Of a DNA stretch of 53,184 nt, positions 9,081 to 18,283 are shown piece after piece. The notes under the pieces are model-generated. The model was not told the DNA's origin. It saw nothing but the letters and a program-made list of their open reading frames with translations, and made no database searches. Each line of letters opens with the position of its first letter. Within the stretch, counting starts at the first letter, position 1. Position numbers and translations under genes: made by a program. The stretch comes from JANNWF01 sp052390415 (GTDB lineage: Bacteria > Pseudomonadota > Gammaproteobacteria > Xanthomonadales > Xanthomonadaceae), in the NCBI GenBank assembly GCA_052390415.1, contig JBQTGY010000051.1, forward strand, positions 1 through 53,184, given 5' to 3'.

Positions 9081-10016
9081 ATGATTGCGACCGCTCCCGT
9101 CACGCAGCCGGGAATTGAATGTGATCTTGCCGAACTGCTTGCCTTGCGCCTGCGAGCCGGCGAGCTGCGCGCGAGCGTGAATCGACGCAGCGCCGATCGC
9201 AATGCAGGCGCACGGCATTCCCCGTTTCGTGGCCGCGGCATGGACTATGCCGAGTCGCGTTTGTATGCGGCAGGCGATGACGTCCGCCATATCGATTGGC
9301 GGGTCACCGCGCGCACCGGCAAAACTCACACCAAGTTGTATCAGGCAGAACGCGAGCGCATCACGGCGGTCGTTGTAGACACTTCGCTTGCGATGGGATT
9401 TGGTACGCGGGTCTGCTTCAAGCGCGTGCAAGCGACGCGACTGGCAGCATTGATGAGTTGGTACGCGGAAGCCGATGGAGATCGCCTGTGCGCGGTCGCA
9501 AGCGGTCCCGGCGCGAGTCTGGTGCCCCCCGCTGGTGCCCGGCGCGGCGTGTTGCGTGTGCTAAAGGCGTTGGTTGGCTATTCGCAAGCGCAGCAAGAAT
9601 CTGATGGCCCCAGCCTTGCGGCCACGCTGGATCGATTGGGACGGGTACTTCGTCCTGGCAGTCATGTGCTGTTGTTGGTGGACCATCGCAGCATCGATGC
9701 CGACGCACTGCGCTCGCTGACGCACTTGCGGCCGCACCATGACCTGATCGCCGCGGTGCTGGTTGACCCCATTGAGCGGGTCGCGCCACCTCCCGCCCGC
9801 TATCCCGTGCTTGCGGGTGGCCTGCGTTCGATTCTGGGCCTCGAAGCTGCCGCTGTGAGAGCCGCATGGCAACAGCATTTTGATACGGCCCTCGCGCACG
9901 CGCATGACGGTTTGCGCCGCGCCGGTGTGCGTGCAAGAGATGTTGCTACTGACGAAGATCCGGTCGATGCCTTGCGCTTGTTGTTGCGTGGCGTTACCCA
10001 GCGTAAATCGGCATGA
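9081..10016 (+). CDS. DUF58 domain protein of Bat-type operon
   Basis: A 311-residue DUF58 family protein, almost always encoded next to MoxR ATPases. The hallmark block is plain: RGMDYAESRLYAAGDDVRHI followed by DWRVTARTGKTHTKLYQAER, at about residues 53-95. The following part has a von Willebrand-like fold (VVVDTSLAMGFGT; HVLLLVDHRSIDADAL). The ATG at 9081 was chosen because AGGCAGGA precedes it and because the longer upstream reading would overlap the moxR gene heavily. There is no membrane segment, so it is probably cytoplasmic or peripheral. The stop overlaps the next start (ATGA at 10013). Confidence 0.93.
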   Translation: MIATAPVTQPGIECDLAELLALRLRAGELRASVNRRSADRNAGARHSPFRGRGMDYAESRLYAAGDDVRHIDWRVTARTGKTHTKLYQAERERITAVVVDTSLAMGFGTRVCFKRVQATRLAALMSWYAEADGDRLCAVASGPGASLVPPAGARRGVLRVLKALVGYSQAQQESDGPSLAATLDRLGRVLRPGSHVLLLVDHRSIDADALRSLTHLRPHHDLIAAVLVDPIERVAPPPARYPVLAGGLRSILGLEAAAVRAAWQQHFDTALAHAHDGLRRAGVRARDVATDEDPVDALRLLLRGVTQRKSA

Positions 10017-10507
10017 AAGACGGCGCTTCCCCCGCGGGTGCGACGTTGGACCTGCGCGACATCCATTTGCCGGCAGAGCCAAGCTGGTGGCCGCCTGCCA
10101 TCGGTTGGTGGGTGTTAACGGCGCTCGCCCTGGTTGCGGTTTGGTATGCAGGGCGTTGGCTGCTCACCCGGGCCAGAAGGCGTCGCCGCCTAAAAATGTT
10201 GCTGGCGGAGCTCCAGCACATCGAGCAAACCCATCCGCTGGATCAAGCCAGCCAACGGCTGACCGCCTATTCCGACCTGCTGCGTCGGGCCTGTCGCCGG
10301 TTTGCCCCGGCCGCACTCGCTCTCTCGGGTGAGGCGTGGCTGGAGTTTCTGGACAGCGATGACGGCGACCAGCCCTTCTCGATGGGGGCGGGCCGCATCC
10401 TTCTGCATGGTCCGTTTCAGCCCACGGTCGAGCCGCAGCAGGTGGCTCCACTGGCCGACCTGATTCGTCATCGGTTGACCACGCTGGCGGAGCACGTCGA
10501 TGCTTGA
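10013..10507 (+). CDS. DUF4381 membrane protein of Bat-type operon
   Basis: A 164-residue protein with the DUF4381 pattern: a short N-terminal region with LRDIHLP then EPSWWPPAIGWW, one membrane segment (VLTALALVAVWYAGRWLL, about residues 34-51), an Arg-rich stop-transfer sequence and a helical cytoplasmic domain. The tight overlaps with DUF58 (4 bases) and the following von Willebrand gene (8 bases) imply coupled translation. It is thought to take part in the MoxR/Bat membrane complex. Its molecular role is unknown. Confidence 0.88.
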   Translation: MKDGASPAGATLDLRDIHLPAEPSWWPPAIGWWVLTALALVAVWYAGRWLLTRARRRRRLKMLLAELQHIEQTHPLDQASQRLTAYSDLLRRACRRFAPAALALSGEAWLEFLDSDDGDQPFSMGAGRILLHGPFQPTVEPQQVAPLADLIRHRLTTLAEHVDA

Positions 10508-11513
10508 GTGGGCCTGGCCATGGGTCGCCGCGCTGCTGCCGCTGCCGTGGTTGCTGCGCTGGATGCTGCCGGCGGCCGCGGATCGCGGCGGCATTGCCTT
10601 GCGGTTACCGTTTGCTGACGAGGCGCGGGCGATTGCGAACAGCGCTTCCTCGAGTCGATTTGCCACCCTGCCTGTGCTCGCCATGCTGGCCTGGGTGCTG
10701 CTGTGTATCGCGGCAGCGCGACCGCAGTGGGTGGGCGAGGCGCAGGATCAACCACGCAGTGGCCGTGACCTGCTGCTGGCTGTGGACGTATCCGGCAGCA
10801 TGCAAGCCGAAGACATGCGCATCGGTGGCAGACCGGTGGATCGTTTGACTGCCGTGCAGGTCGTGGCCGGCGATTTTCTGCGTCGCCGTGCAGGCGACCG
10901 GGTGGGCTTGCTGCTGTTTGGTCAGCAGGCTTACCTGATGACGCCACTGACGTTTGATCTGAAGCACGTCGACTATCAGCTGCAGTCCAGCGTCATCGGT
11001 CTGGCCGGACGCGAAACCGCGATGGGCGATGCGATTGGTCTGGCGGTGAAGCGCTTGCGCGAGACCAAGAGCAAACAGCGGGTACTGATCCTGCTCACTG
11101 ACGGTGTCAACACCGCCGGTGCGCTCAACCCGCGCAAGGCCAGTGAACTGGCGGTCGCCGAAAAGGTGCGCGTCTACACCGTGGGTGTCGGTGGTGATGG
11201 CCGGCAAAGCGGCATGCTGGGAATGATGTTCGCGCAGCCCGAAGAGATCGATGAGGCGACCTTGCAAGAGGTGGCTCAGCGCACCGGTGGCCGCTATTTC
11301 CGCGCGCGCAATACCGCTGAATTGGCCGGCATCTATGCCGAGATTGAACGGCTGGAGCCATCCATTCAAACCGGCGAGCGCTTGCGTCCTCGCAGCGAAT
11401 TGTTCGTGTGGCCGTTGGCGGCGTCCTTGCTGATGGCGGCGTTTGGGTTGTTAGGGCGGCTGGTTGCCGCTCAGGTTGCCGGTGCCCGGTTTCGACCGAG
11501 TCGTGCGCAATGA
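10500..11513 (+). CDS. batA: von Willebrand factor A domain membrane protein, BatA-like
   Basis: A 337-residue protein with an N-terminal membrane anchor pair (residues about 3-25 and 55-75), a periplasmic-facing VWA domain with an intact MIDAS motif (AVDVSGSMQAEDM, then LLTDGVNTAGAL), and a C-terminal membrane helix (FVWPLAASLLMAAFGLLGRL). This is the usual BatA architecture (helix-VWA-helix) seen in aerotolerance operons. The start overlaps the DUF4381 stop and the stop overlaps the next start (ATGA at 11510). The aerotolerance phenotype is known only from other organisms and should not be assumed here. Confidence 0.9.
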   Translation: MLEWAWPWVAALLPLPWLLRWMLPAAADRGGIALRLPFADEARAIANSASSSRFATLPVLAMLAWVLLCIAAARPQWVGEAQDQPRSGRDLLLAVDVSGSMQAEDMRIGGRPVDRLTAVQVVAGDFLRRRAGDRVGLLLFGQQAYLMTPLTFDLKHVDYQLQSSVIGLAGRETAMGDAIGLAVKRLRETKSKQRVLILLTDGVNTAGALNPRKASELAVAEKVRVYTVGVGGDGRQSGMLGMMFAQPEEIDEATLQEVAQRTGGRYFRARNTAELAGIYAEIERLEPSIQTGERLRPRSELFVWPLAASLLMAAFGLLGRLVAAQVAGARFRPSRAQ

Positions 11514-13378
11514 ACGACCTCGCACTGAAACTTGCGGAGTTTCATTTCCTGCGGCCTTGGATGTTGCTGGCCTTGCTGTTCTTGCCGGTGATGGCTTGGG
11601 CATGGCGCCGTTTGCAGGCCACGCGTGACCCGTGGCGCAATGTGGTTGACGCCCACCTGCTGGCAGCGCTGCGCGAGCCCGGCGAAACTCGCCGTGAGCG
11701 TGCGCCATTGTGGCTTTCGATGATCGCACTGACCATCGCCGTGCTCGCGATGGCGGGGCCAGCCTGGCAGCGTTTGCCACAGCCACTGCTGCGCTCTGAA
11801 TCGGCGCTGATCATTGCATTGGATTTGTCCGACCGCATGCGCGCCACCGATGTGGCGCCAGATCGACTCTCTCGTGCGCGCTTCAAGCTGGCCGATCTGC
11901 TGAGGACGCGTCGCGATGGTCAAGTGGCGTTGATTGCTTACGCCGCAGACGCATTCACCGTCGCGCCGCTGACCGATGACAGCAACACCGTGCAGTCGCT
12001 GCTCACGTCACTGGATCACGACACCTTGCCACAGCAAGGGCAACGCGCGGATCGCGCGATCAAACAAGCGACGCAGTTGCTCGCCGACGCGGGCTTCAGC
12101 CAAGGCCAACTGTTGATCCTCACTGATCACAGCGAAGTCCGCGATCTGGCGGCGGCGCAGCAAGCCAATCGCAAGGGCTTGCGGGTGTCGGTGCTGGGCG
12201 TCGGCACCCCCGCCGGCGCGCCGGTCGCCAAAAGCGGTGGCGGTTTCATCAGCGACGCCAGCGGTGGCATGCTGTTGCCGAAGCGTGACGACGTCAGTCT
12301 GGCGGCACTCGCCGCCGCCGGTGGCGGTCACTATCGGCCGATGACGGTCGATGCCGCCGATCTCGATGCTCTCGACCTGCTGGAGCCGACCATCGGCGAT
12401 GCAAGCCTGCAAGACGAAGACGCCATGAGCGAACAATTTCGCGATGAGGGTGCGTGGTTGCTTCTGCTGTTGTTGCCGATAGCCGCGTTGCTGTTCCGGC
12501 GTGGCTGGGTGGCGTGTCTGCCGCTTTGCGTCCTTCTCACGCCTCCACCAGCCGCCGCTTTCGACCTCGAATCGCTTTGGCAACGCGACGATCAACGGGC
12601 GTGGCAAGCGCTGCAATCCGAAGACCCAGCGACCGCACGCGAATTGGCCAAGGATGCGCAACTGCGCGCCAGCGCCGCCTATCGGCAAGACGATTTTGCT
12701 GCCGCCGCGGAGGACTTTGCGCAAGCCGATGACGCAGATGCGCACTACAACCGCGGCAATGCGCTGGCCCGAGCGGGAAAGTTGGAGGAAGCGTTGGGCG
12801 CCTATGACGAAGCGCTGATGCGTGAGGCCGATATGGCCGATGCCAAGGCCAATCGCGACGTGGTGCAGGCCGCTCTGGAACAGCAAAAACAACAGCAGCA
12901 ACAATCCGGCGATGGCGAGAAACAGGAGCCGCAAGACGGCGAGAAGTCCGAAAGCGAGCAGGACTCCGAGTCACAGGACGGCGAGCAGGAAGGTGAGCCG
13001 CAGGACCAGGAATCGAAGGACGGCGAATCGAAGGACCAGGCGGGCGATGCTGACGGCGAGCCCAAGCCGGGTTCCGGTTCAGAAGATGAGCCGGCCACAT
13101 CCGAGCAAAGCAAGACTGACCAGCAACAGGCGGAACAACAAGCCGATCAGTTCGCCGAGGACATGGCCAAGGCCTTGGCAGAGGAAAAAGCTGGTGAGCC
13201 ACAAGAGCAAGAGGCCCAGACCGTCGCCCCCAGCGCGGAAGAAACTGAAGCCAACGAACAACAGCAGGCCATGGAGCAACTACTTCGGCGCGTGCCCGAC
13301 GATCCGGGCGGCCTGCTACGGCGCAAGTTTGCGATTGAAGCGCAGCGACGCCAGCTGGAAGGACAGGAGAACGACTAG
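11510..13378 (+). CDS. batB: von Willebrand factor A plus TPR protein (BatB/BatC fusion)
   Basis: A 622-residue protein combining BatB- and BatC-like parts. Residues about 1-310 give an anchor (FLRPWMLLALLFLPVMAWAW), a second helix and a VWA domain. Its MIDAS is altered: ALDLSDRMRATD, where DxSxS would be expected. A second helix (WLLLLLLPIAALLFRRGW) leads to a TPR section (ADDADAHYNRGNALARAGKL). From about residue 465 to 560 there is a highly acidic Q/E/D/S/K low-complexity region with repeated DGE, ESKDGE and QDQE units. The end (LLRRVPDDPGGLLRRKF) is the conserved BatC-like tail. The ATG at 11510 was chosen for the overlap with batA. The stop overlaps the batD GTG start. Confidence 0.9.
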   Translation: MNDLALKLAEFHFLRPWMLLALLFLPVMAWAWRRLQATRDPWRNVVDAHLLAALREPGETRRERAPLWLSMIALTIAVLAMAGPAWQRLPQPLLRSESALIIALDLSDRMRATDVAPDRLSRARFKLADLLRTRRDGQVALIAYAADAFTVAPLTDDSNTVQSLLTSLDHDTLPQQGQRADRAIKQATQLLADAGFSQGQLLILTDHSEVRDLAAAQQANRKGLRVSVLGVGTPAGAPVAKSGGGFISDASGGMLLPKRDDVSLAALAAAGGGHYRPMTVDAADLDALDLLEPTIGDASLQDEDAMSEQFRDEGAWLLLLLLPIAALLFRRGWVACLPLCVLLTPPPAAAFDLESLWQRDDQRAWQALQSEDPATARELAKDAQLRASAAYRQDDFAAAAEDFAQADDADAHYNRGNALARAGKLEEALGAYDEALMREADMADAKANRDVVQAALEQQKQQQQQSGDGEKQEPQDGEKSESEQDSESQDGEQEGEPQDQESKDGESKDQAGDADGEPKPGSGSEDEPATSEQSKTDQQQAEQQADQFAEDMAKALAEEKAGEPQEQEAQTVAPSAEETEANEQQQAMEQLLRRVPDDPGGLLRRKFAIEAQRRQLEGQEND

Positions 13379-15075
13379 TGGCACGCATCGCGCAGAGTTT
13401 CATAATCACCGTCTTGATTTTTATCCTTTCGGGGTTGGCAAGCAGTCGGGCTGACGCTGCCGCGCGGGCGTTTCTCGACCGTAACACCATCACCATGGGC
13501 GAAACGGTGACGCTGAACATCGAGATCGACAGCATGAGCGGCGCGCAGCCAGACCTGTCGCCGCTGGCCGCCAACTTTCGTTTGTTGGGGACGTCGAACA
13601 GCTCGCAGTTGCAGTCGATCAACGGCAGCCAGTCGGCGCGTCAGCTCTGGGCGGTGGCGCTGGAACCACTCGCCGCCGGCATCGTCGGCATACCCGCACT
13701 CAGCGTTGGCAGTGACACCACTGATCCGCTTACGCTCACCGTGTTGCCCGCGCCGCAAGGTGCCAGCAGTGGGGCAGGCGAGGATGTGTTTCTGGAAGTC
13801 GAGGCGCTGCCGACCGACCCCTACGTGCAGCAGCAGGTTGGTTATGTCGTGCGCTTGCACGTGGGCGTCAATCTGGCCGAAGGGCAGTTGGACGAGCCAC
13901 AAGTGGACGGCGCGCGCATTCAGCGCCTGGGTGGTGACACCCGCTTTCAGAAGGATGTCGCCAATCGTCGCTATGAAGTCATCGAGCGTCGTTATGCGCT
14001 GATCCCCGAGCGCAGCGGTCGCCTGGAGGTCAGCGCGCCGCGCTTTCGCGGCGCTGCCATTGATGGCGCACGCAGCGGATTCTTCGGCACCGGACGCCGC
14101 CTGCAGGCATCCGGCGATGCGTTGACGCTGGACGTGCGCCGCAAGCCCACCGACGCTCCCGATCCTTGGTTACCCGCTTTGGAGCTGAGCCTGAGCGATG
14201 AGTCCGGCGAGCTCAACGGCGAATATCGCGTGGGCGAGCCCATCACCCTGAGCCTGCGGCTGACGGCGCGCGGTTTGGCCGCCGATCAATTGCCCGAATT
14301 GATTCTGCCCGGCATTACCGACGCGCAGGTCTACCCGGATCTGGAGTCCTCGCAAACCGGCGACTCCGGCGAATGGCTGGCAGGCGAGCGTGTACGCCGC
14401 TTTGCCGTGGTGCCGAACAAGGCGGGTGAGTTACAGATTCCGGCGATCACCATCGACTGGTGGAACACGCAGACCGACACGCGCGAGAAAGCGGAAATTC
14501 CGGCGCGGCGATTGACGATTCTTGCCGCCGCAGGCGCGCCAGCAGCGCCTGCCGATCCCGCTTCCAGCCTGGTTGCTGGCGATGCAGGCGGCGAGGGCGC
14601 CAGCGCGTCGATCAGCACCCATTCGGGCCTGTGGCCGTGGATCAGCTTGCTGTTGGGGGCGCTGTGGCTGGCGACCTTGGCTGCCTTGATACAACAGCGC
14701 CATTCCAAGCCCAAATTAGCCCGGCAAGCAGTGACTCCAGCGCCGGCAGAACGCGAACCGCGCGGGCTCAAGCGCGCGCTGGATATTGGCGATCTGGCGG
14801 AGGTTGCTCGACAACTACGATGGCTGGCACCGGGTGCCGGCGGCGTCAGTTTGGACGCACTGGCGAATCAGGTCGACGACCCCGCTCAGGCCCAGGCGAT
14901 GCGCGCGCTCGAACAGGCGCTGTATGCGGGCGATGGTGCCGATACAGTCAGCCGGGAATCACTGTTGACGCAATTGCGTGGTGCGTTTCGGCGGTCAATA
15001 CAGTGGCGTCGGCAGACCAGTACACCATCCGCCAAAGACCAACTTCCGCCGCTGTATGGCGCAACACGCTTGTAG
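13378..15075 (+). CDS. batD: BatD family protein (oxygen tolerance/aerotolerance)
   Basis: A 565-residue BatD protein: signal peptide (SFIITVLIFILSGLASSRAD), then repeated beta-sandwich domains (ARAFLDRNTITMGETVTLNI; EALPTDPYVQQQVGYVVRLH; ELNGEYRVGEPITLSLRLTA). A C-terminal membrane helix (LWPWISLLLGALWLATLAAL) and a short cytoplasmic tail follow. The start is GTG at 13378, sharing its first base with the previous stop and preceded by AGGAGA. It closes the operon MoxR-DUF58-DUF4381-BatA-BatBC-BatD. The product is expected in the periplasm, anchored in the inner membrane. Confidence 0.9.
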   Translation: MARIAQSFIITVLIFILSGLASSRADAAARAFLDRNTITMGETVTLNIEIDSMSGAQPDLSPLAANFRLLGTSNSSQLQSINGSQSARQLWAVALEPLAAGIVGIPALSVGSDTTDPLTLTVLPAPQGASSGAGEDVFLEVEALPTDPYVQQQVGYVVRLHVGVNLAEGQLDEPQVDGARIQRLGGDTRFQKDVANRRYEVIERRYALIPERSGRLEVSAPRFRGAAIDGARSGFFGTGRRLQASGDALTLDVRRKPTDAPDPWLPALELSLSDESGELNGEYRVGEPITLSLRLTARGLAADQLPELILPGITDAQVYPDLESSQTGDSGEWLAGERVRRFAVVPNKAGELQIPAITIDWWNTQTDTREKAEIPARRLTILAAAGAPAAPADPASSLVAGDAGGEGASASISTHSGLWPWISLLLGALWLATLAALIQQRHSKPKLARQAVTPAPAEREPRGLKRALDIGDLAEVARQLRWLAPGAGGVSLDALANQVDDPAQAQAMRALEQALYAGDGADTVSRESLLTQLRGAFRRSIQWRRQTSTPSAKDQLPPLYGATRL

Positions 15076-15078
15076 GGT

Positions 15079-15498
15079 CTACTGGCTGCGAATGTCAGCG
15101 ATGCGCGGATCTTGGAGCCATATCGCGTCCAGGAGGCCAAACAAGTAGGGAGCTAGCGGAGTACCAACAACCTCGTCCCGGGTGAGCGGAAACGAAGCTA
15201 TATGCTTGGACTGCCCGGCCGGCCTTGCGCGCGAATCGATGACCATGAACGAATTCGTGGAATGGCGGTAAGCGAACGAAGCAACGTACCGGTCGCTTGG
15301 TGTTGCGTTGTCACCCCACTTGCCGAAGATGAGATCGAAGTTTGGATCGTGCCCTTTGGCTGATTGAGTCCAATGGATCAGGTAGGCCGCCAGAGTCTTG
15401 TCCGAATCTTCGATCCAGCCCGATACGCCGCGAGTCGTCTGGCCGCAGCATTCACAGGGAGTTGGATCAAAGGTCCGGTCTTGAACTACAGAAAGCAT
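15079..15498 (-). CDS. Hypothetical protein with CxCC motif
   Basis: A 139-residue soluble protein that I do not recognise. It starts MLSVVQDRTFDPTPCECCGQ, and the clustered Cys (CECCG) could bind metal. The rest is mixed alpha/beta, with DKTLAAYLIHWTQ, DLIFGKWGDNATPSDRYVAS and a C-terminal FGLLDAIWLQDPRIADIRSQ. The ATG at 15498 is preferred to a TTG further upstream. It converges with batD, leaving only 3 bases between the two stops. Amino acid composition and ordered hydrophobic pattern support real coding, but no function can be offered. Confidence 0.6.
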   Translation of the reverse strand: MLSVVQDRTFDPTPCECCGQTTRGVSGWIEDSDKTLAAYLIHWTQSAKGHDPNFDLIFGKWGDNATPSDRYVASFAYRHSTNSFMVIDSRARPAGQSKHIASFPLTRDEVVGTPLAPYLFGLLDAIWLQDPRIADIRSQ

Positions 15499-15585
15499 TG
15501 ATGCATCTCGTGCTGGGCAACTCAAGTCTGGACGCCTCCGTTTGGAGATATCGCGCTAGGCTCATGCGCCGACGCTTGCAGTTTC

Positions 15586-16848
15586 CTAGCCATCCCCCCG
15601 CAAACTCTCAATCATCTTCTCCGCCGGCTGCGGATGCGCGATGTGGTAGCCCTGCACGCAGTCGCAGCCCAGCTCCTGCAGCACGCCCAGCGTGGTCGCG
15701 TCTTCGACGCCTTCGGCGATGCTGGTAACACCCAGGTTGTGGGTGAGGTCGATCATCGAATGCACCAGTTGCCGCGAGCGTTCGGAGTCGCGCAGGCCGC
15801 TGACGAAAGACTTGTCGATCTTCAGTGCGCTGACCGGGAACTGGCGCAGATAAGCGAATGAAGAATGACCGATGCCGAAGTCGTCCAAGGCGACACCGAT
15901 GCCGGCCTTGCGGAATCTTGTCAGCATCTCCGCGCTGCGCTCGGCGTCTTCCATGGTCGCGCCTTCGGTCACTTCCAGCACCAGCGCCGATGGCGGCACG
16001 TTCCAGATTTCCAGTGAGCTGACGACTTGTTCAACGATGTCGTCTTCGACGAACAGACGCGGCGAAAAGTTGACGCTGACATGCATGTCCGGTCGCACGC
16101 GGCGCAAGTCGGCGGTGTGGCGCAGGGTGGCGTTCAAGCACCAGCGGGTGAAGTCGCCGATCAGATCGGTGCGTTCGGCCAGTGGCACAAAATCGCCTGG
16201 GCTGACCATGCCGAACTCGGAATCCATCCAGCGTGACAATGACTCCACACCGACGATGCGGCGCTTCTGCAAGTCCCAAATGGGTTGCAGCCACACCTGC
16301 ATGCGATTGCCGAGAATCGCACTTCGCAGCGCCGCTTTCGGAATGTCATCGTGCGGGCGCGGCGGGACAAAACGTTCGATCGGCAAGCGCTTGGTCATGG
16401 CTTGCTGCGAGGCGCGATCCGCCTGCTGCAGCAAGGCGCCGGCAGTATTGCCTTGGGTCGGTGCGTGAGTGACACCAATGGCAGGTTCGATCGGATGCGT
16501 GCTGCCGTCGACATTGATGTCGCGCTGAAACATGCGCTGCAAACGGTTGGCTGCCAGCAAGGCGTGATTCTCGCTCAGCAGGCGCGACAGGAAAATCGCG
16601 AAGGCGTCGTCGTCGATACGACAAGCGCTGTCGCCTGGGCGCAGCAACGACTCGATGGCATCGCAGGCCGCATGCGAGAGTGCATCGGCGCTGACGTAAC
16701 CGTGCCGGCTGCGAAACTCGTCATATTCGCGAATGCGCACGAACAACATGGCGCTGGGGTCGGAACTCGCACCCAGTTCGTCATCGCATTGCTGCATGAA
16801 TGCCTTGCGCGCGCGCGCTCCGCGCTCCCGGTGCATGAGTGTGCTCAC
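15586..16848 (-). CDS. Degenerate GGDEF / EAL domain protein (putative c-di-GMP phosphodiesterase)
   Basis: A 420-residue soluble protein. Residues about 30-165 have a GGDEF fold, but the active-site loop reads RIDDDAF (77-83) in place of GGDEF, so cyclase activity is not expected. Residues about 170-415 are an EAL domain with key residues kept: ESL (202-204, Ser instead of Ala but the metal-binding Glu present), NFSPRLF, EVTEG, DDFGIGHSSF, KIDKSF, EGVED and QGYHIAHP. Phosphodiesterase activity is plausible. The GTG start overlaps the stop of the HD-GYP gene upstream (GTGA, 16845-16848); an ATG at 16836 is an alternative. The pair is probably translated in a coupled manner and acts on the same c-di-GMP pool. 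Confidence 0.88.
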   Translation of the reverse strand: MSTLMHRERGARARKAFMQQCDDELGASSDPSAMLFVRIREYDEFRSRHGYVSADALSHAACDAIESLLRPGDSACRIDDDAFAIFLSRLLSENHALLAANRLQRMFQRDINVDGSTHPIEPAIGVTHAPTQGNTAGALLQQADRASQQAMTKRLPIERFVPPRPHDDIPKAALRSAILGNRMQVWLQPIWDLQKRRIVGVESLSRWMDSEFGMVSPGDFVPLAERTDLIGDFTRWCLNATLRHTADLRRVRPDMHVSVNFSPRLFVEDDIVEQVVSSLEIWNVPPSALVLEVTEGATMEDAERSAEMLTRFRKAGIGVALDDFGIGHSSFAYLRQFPVSALKIDKSFVSGLRDSERSRQLVHSMIDLTHNLGVTSIAEGVEDATTLGVLQELGCDCVQGYHIAHPQPAEKMIESLRGDG

Positions 16849-18080
16849 AGGAATAACTCGGTTGGGTCGAGACCGAAGGAACCCGGCTCGAGGGTTTTGA
16901 TGATGCGTACACCTTGGTTTCCACTGTTGGCTTCCACCAGCAAGTCCAGCTCACGAAAGCCTGCTTCCAGCTTCTTGTCGGCAGAGGTCAACACCAGCAA
17001 CTTCGGCAACAGCTGCCGAGTGCGATTCTGTGCCTGCACGATGGCCACTTCGCCGGTGGAAAGCTCCACCAGTGAGCCGGTGGGATAGGCGCCGATGCAC
17101 TGGATGAAGCGCTCGATCAGCTCGCTTTGGAACAGGCTGTCGCGATTGCTGTACAGCTGCTGCAGGGCGGCGTGTCGCGACAGCGCTTTGCGATACGGGC
17201 GGTCGCTGGTCATCGCGTCGTAGGTGTCGATGATCGCGGCGATGCGGCCGAACAACGGGATCTCGGCGCCCTGGAAGCCGTAGGGATAACCCGAGCCATC
17301 GACGCGCTCGTGGTGCGAGCCCACCATCTCCTCGATCTCGGTACTGCGGTTGTTGGATTTTGCCAGCATCTCGAGACTGAACTCGACATGCCGACGCAGC
17401 AAGGCAATTTGAGGTGGCCGCAGTTTGACCTTCTGCGTCAGCAGATCCAGCGGCAGCTGGGTCTTGCCGATATCCAATAACAAGCCGCCACTGGCGACCT
17501 TGACCAACTGCTCTTCCGGCAGGCCCATGTGGCGACCGAACGCTGCCGCCAACACCGTGCAGTTGAGTGCATGCGAATACTCGTAGTCACCGCGCGCGCG
17601 CAGGCCGTTGAGCCAGAACACCGCGTCTGCCGAGCGCAATACGCTGTCGACCACCGGCGCCACTGCTTCATCGACCTCTTCGGCGACCAGTACCTTGCCA
17701 CCGCGCATGCCGTCGATGATGCGCGAGGTAGCGACAGTCAGCTTCTCCTGCGCCGCGCGCGCGCGCGGCATTTCCTGTTGCAGGCTGATCGAGTCGCCGT
17801 AACTGCGGCGATCTGCCACCGCGCGGTACTGCCGCGACATCATCGAACGCGAGACCGGCTCCTGTGAGCGCGCGGCGCGTTCGCGCTGCGCTTCGCGGGT
17901 CAGGACCACGTCGATGGTGACCTGCTTGCACAGCTCGGTGAGGGTATCGATCTGTTTCGCGGTTTCGATGCAGAAGCCCTGCAACGGAAAAGGCGTGCCA
18001 TCCCATGGTCGATCCAACCGGCACACGAACATGCCGAGTTGCAAATCGTCGACATCGACCGTGCGCTCAACTATCTCCAT
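16845..18080 (-). CDS. HD-GYP domain protein with altered HD motif
   Basis: A 411-residue protein with an N-terminal DUF3391-like region (VERTVDVDDLQLGMFVCRLD) and a C-terminal HD-GYP domain. The GYP signature is intact (HHERVDGSGYP, 256-266), but the HD dyad reads LLDIGK (201-206). Leu therefore replaces the metal-binding His next to Asp203, which may reduce or abolish c-di-GMP hydrolysis. The ATG at 18080 was picked because it begins exactly at the conserved DUF3391 sequence; an ATG at 18122 would add 14 residues. Transcription is divergent from tkt and the gene is translationally coupled to the downstream EAL gene. Confidence 0.88.
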   Translation of the reverse strand: MEIVERTVDVDDLQLGMFVCRLDRPWDGTPFPLQGFCIETAKQIDTLTELCKQVTIDVVLTREAQRERAARSQEPVSRSMMSRQYRAVADRRSYGDSISLQQEMPRARAAQEKLTVATSRIIDGMRGGKVLVAEEVDEAVAPVVDSVLRSADAVFWLNGLRARGDYEYSHALNCTVLAAAFGRHMGLPEEQLVKVASGGLLLDIGKTQLPLDLLTQKVKLRPPQIALLRRHVEFSLEMLAKSNNRSTEIEEMVGSHHERVDGSGYPYGFQGAEIPLFGRIAAIIDTYDAMTSDRPYRKALSRHAALQQLYSNRDSLFQSELIERFIQCIGAYPTGSLVELSTGEVAIVQAQNRTRQLLPKLLVLTSADKKLEAGFRELDLLVEANSGNQGVRIIKTLEPGSFGLDPTELFL

Positions 18081-18283
18081 TGAAGGGGTAGGCGGTGGCA
18101 AGCTGTGGGAGAGGCGAAGCATAGCCCAGCCGTACAAGGGTCTGTTGCCATATGCGGAGTTGGTCGCCGCGAATATGTCAGCCGACCCGGTCCAACAGGA
18201 CTTTCGCGGCAGCATCGGGGAGAATATGGCGAATTGCCCCGCCTGAGCGGGAGCGCCCTCACCTCCAAGGTCTCATCGAATCC

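Noticed and set aside
12860..13160. Acidic repetitive stretch considered as a frameshift or assembly artefact
   Set aside because: The frame stays open into the conserved C-terminal BatC-like tail and the overlap with batD is normal, so it is a real low-complexity linker.
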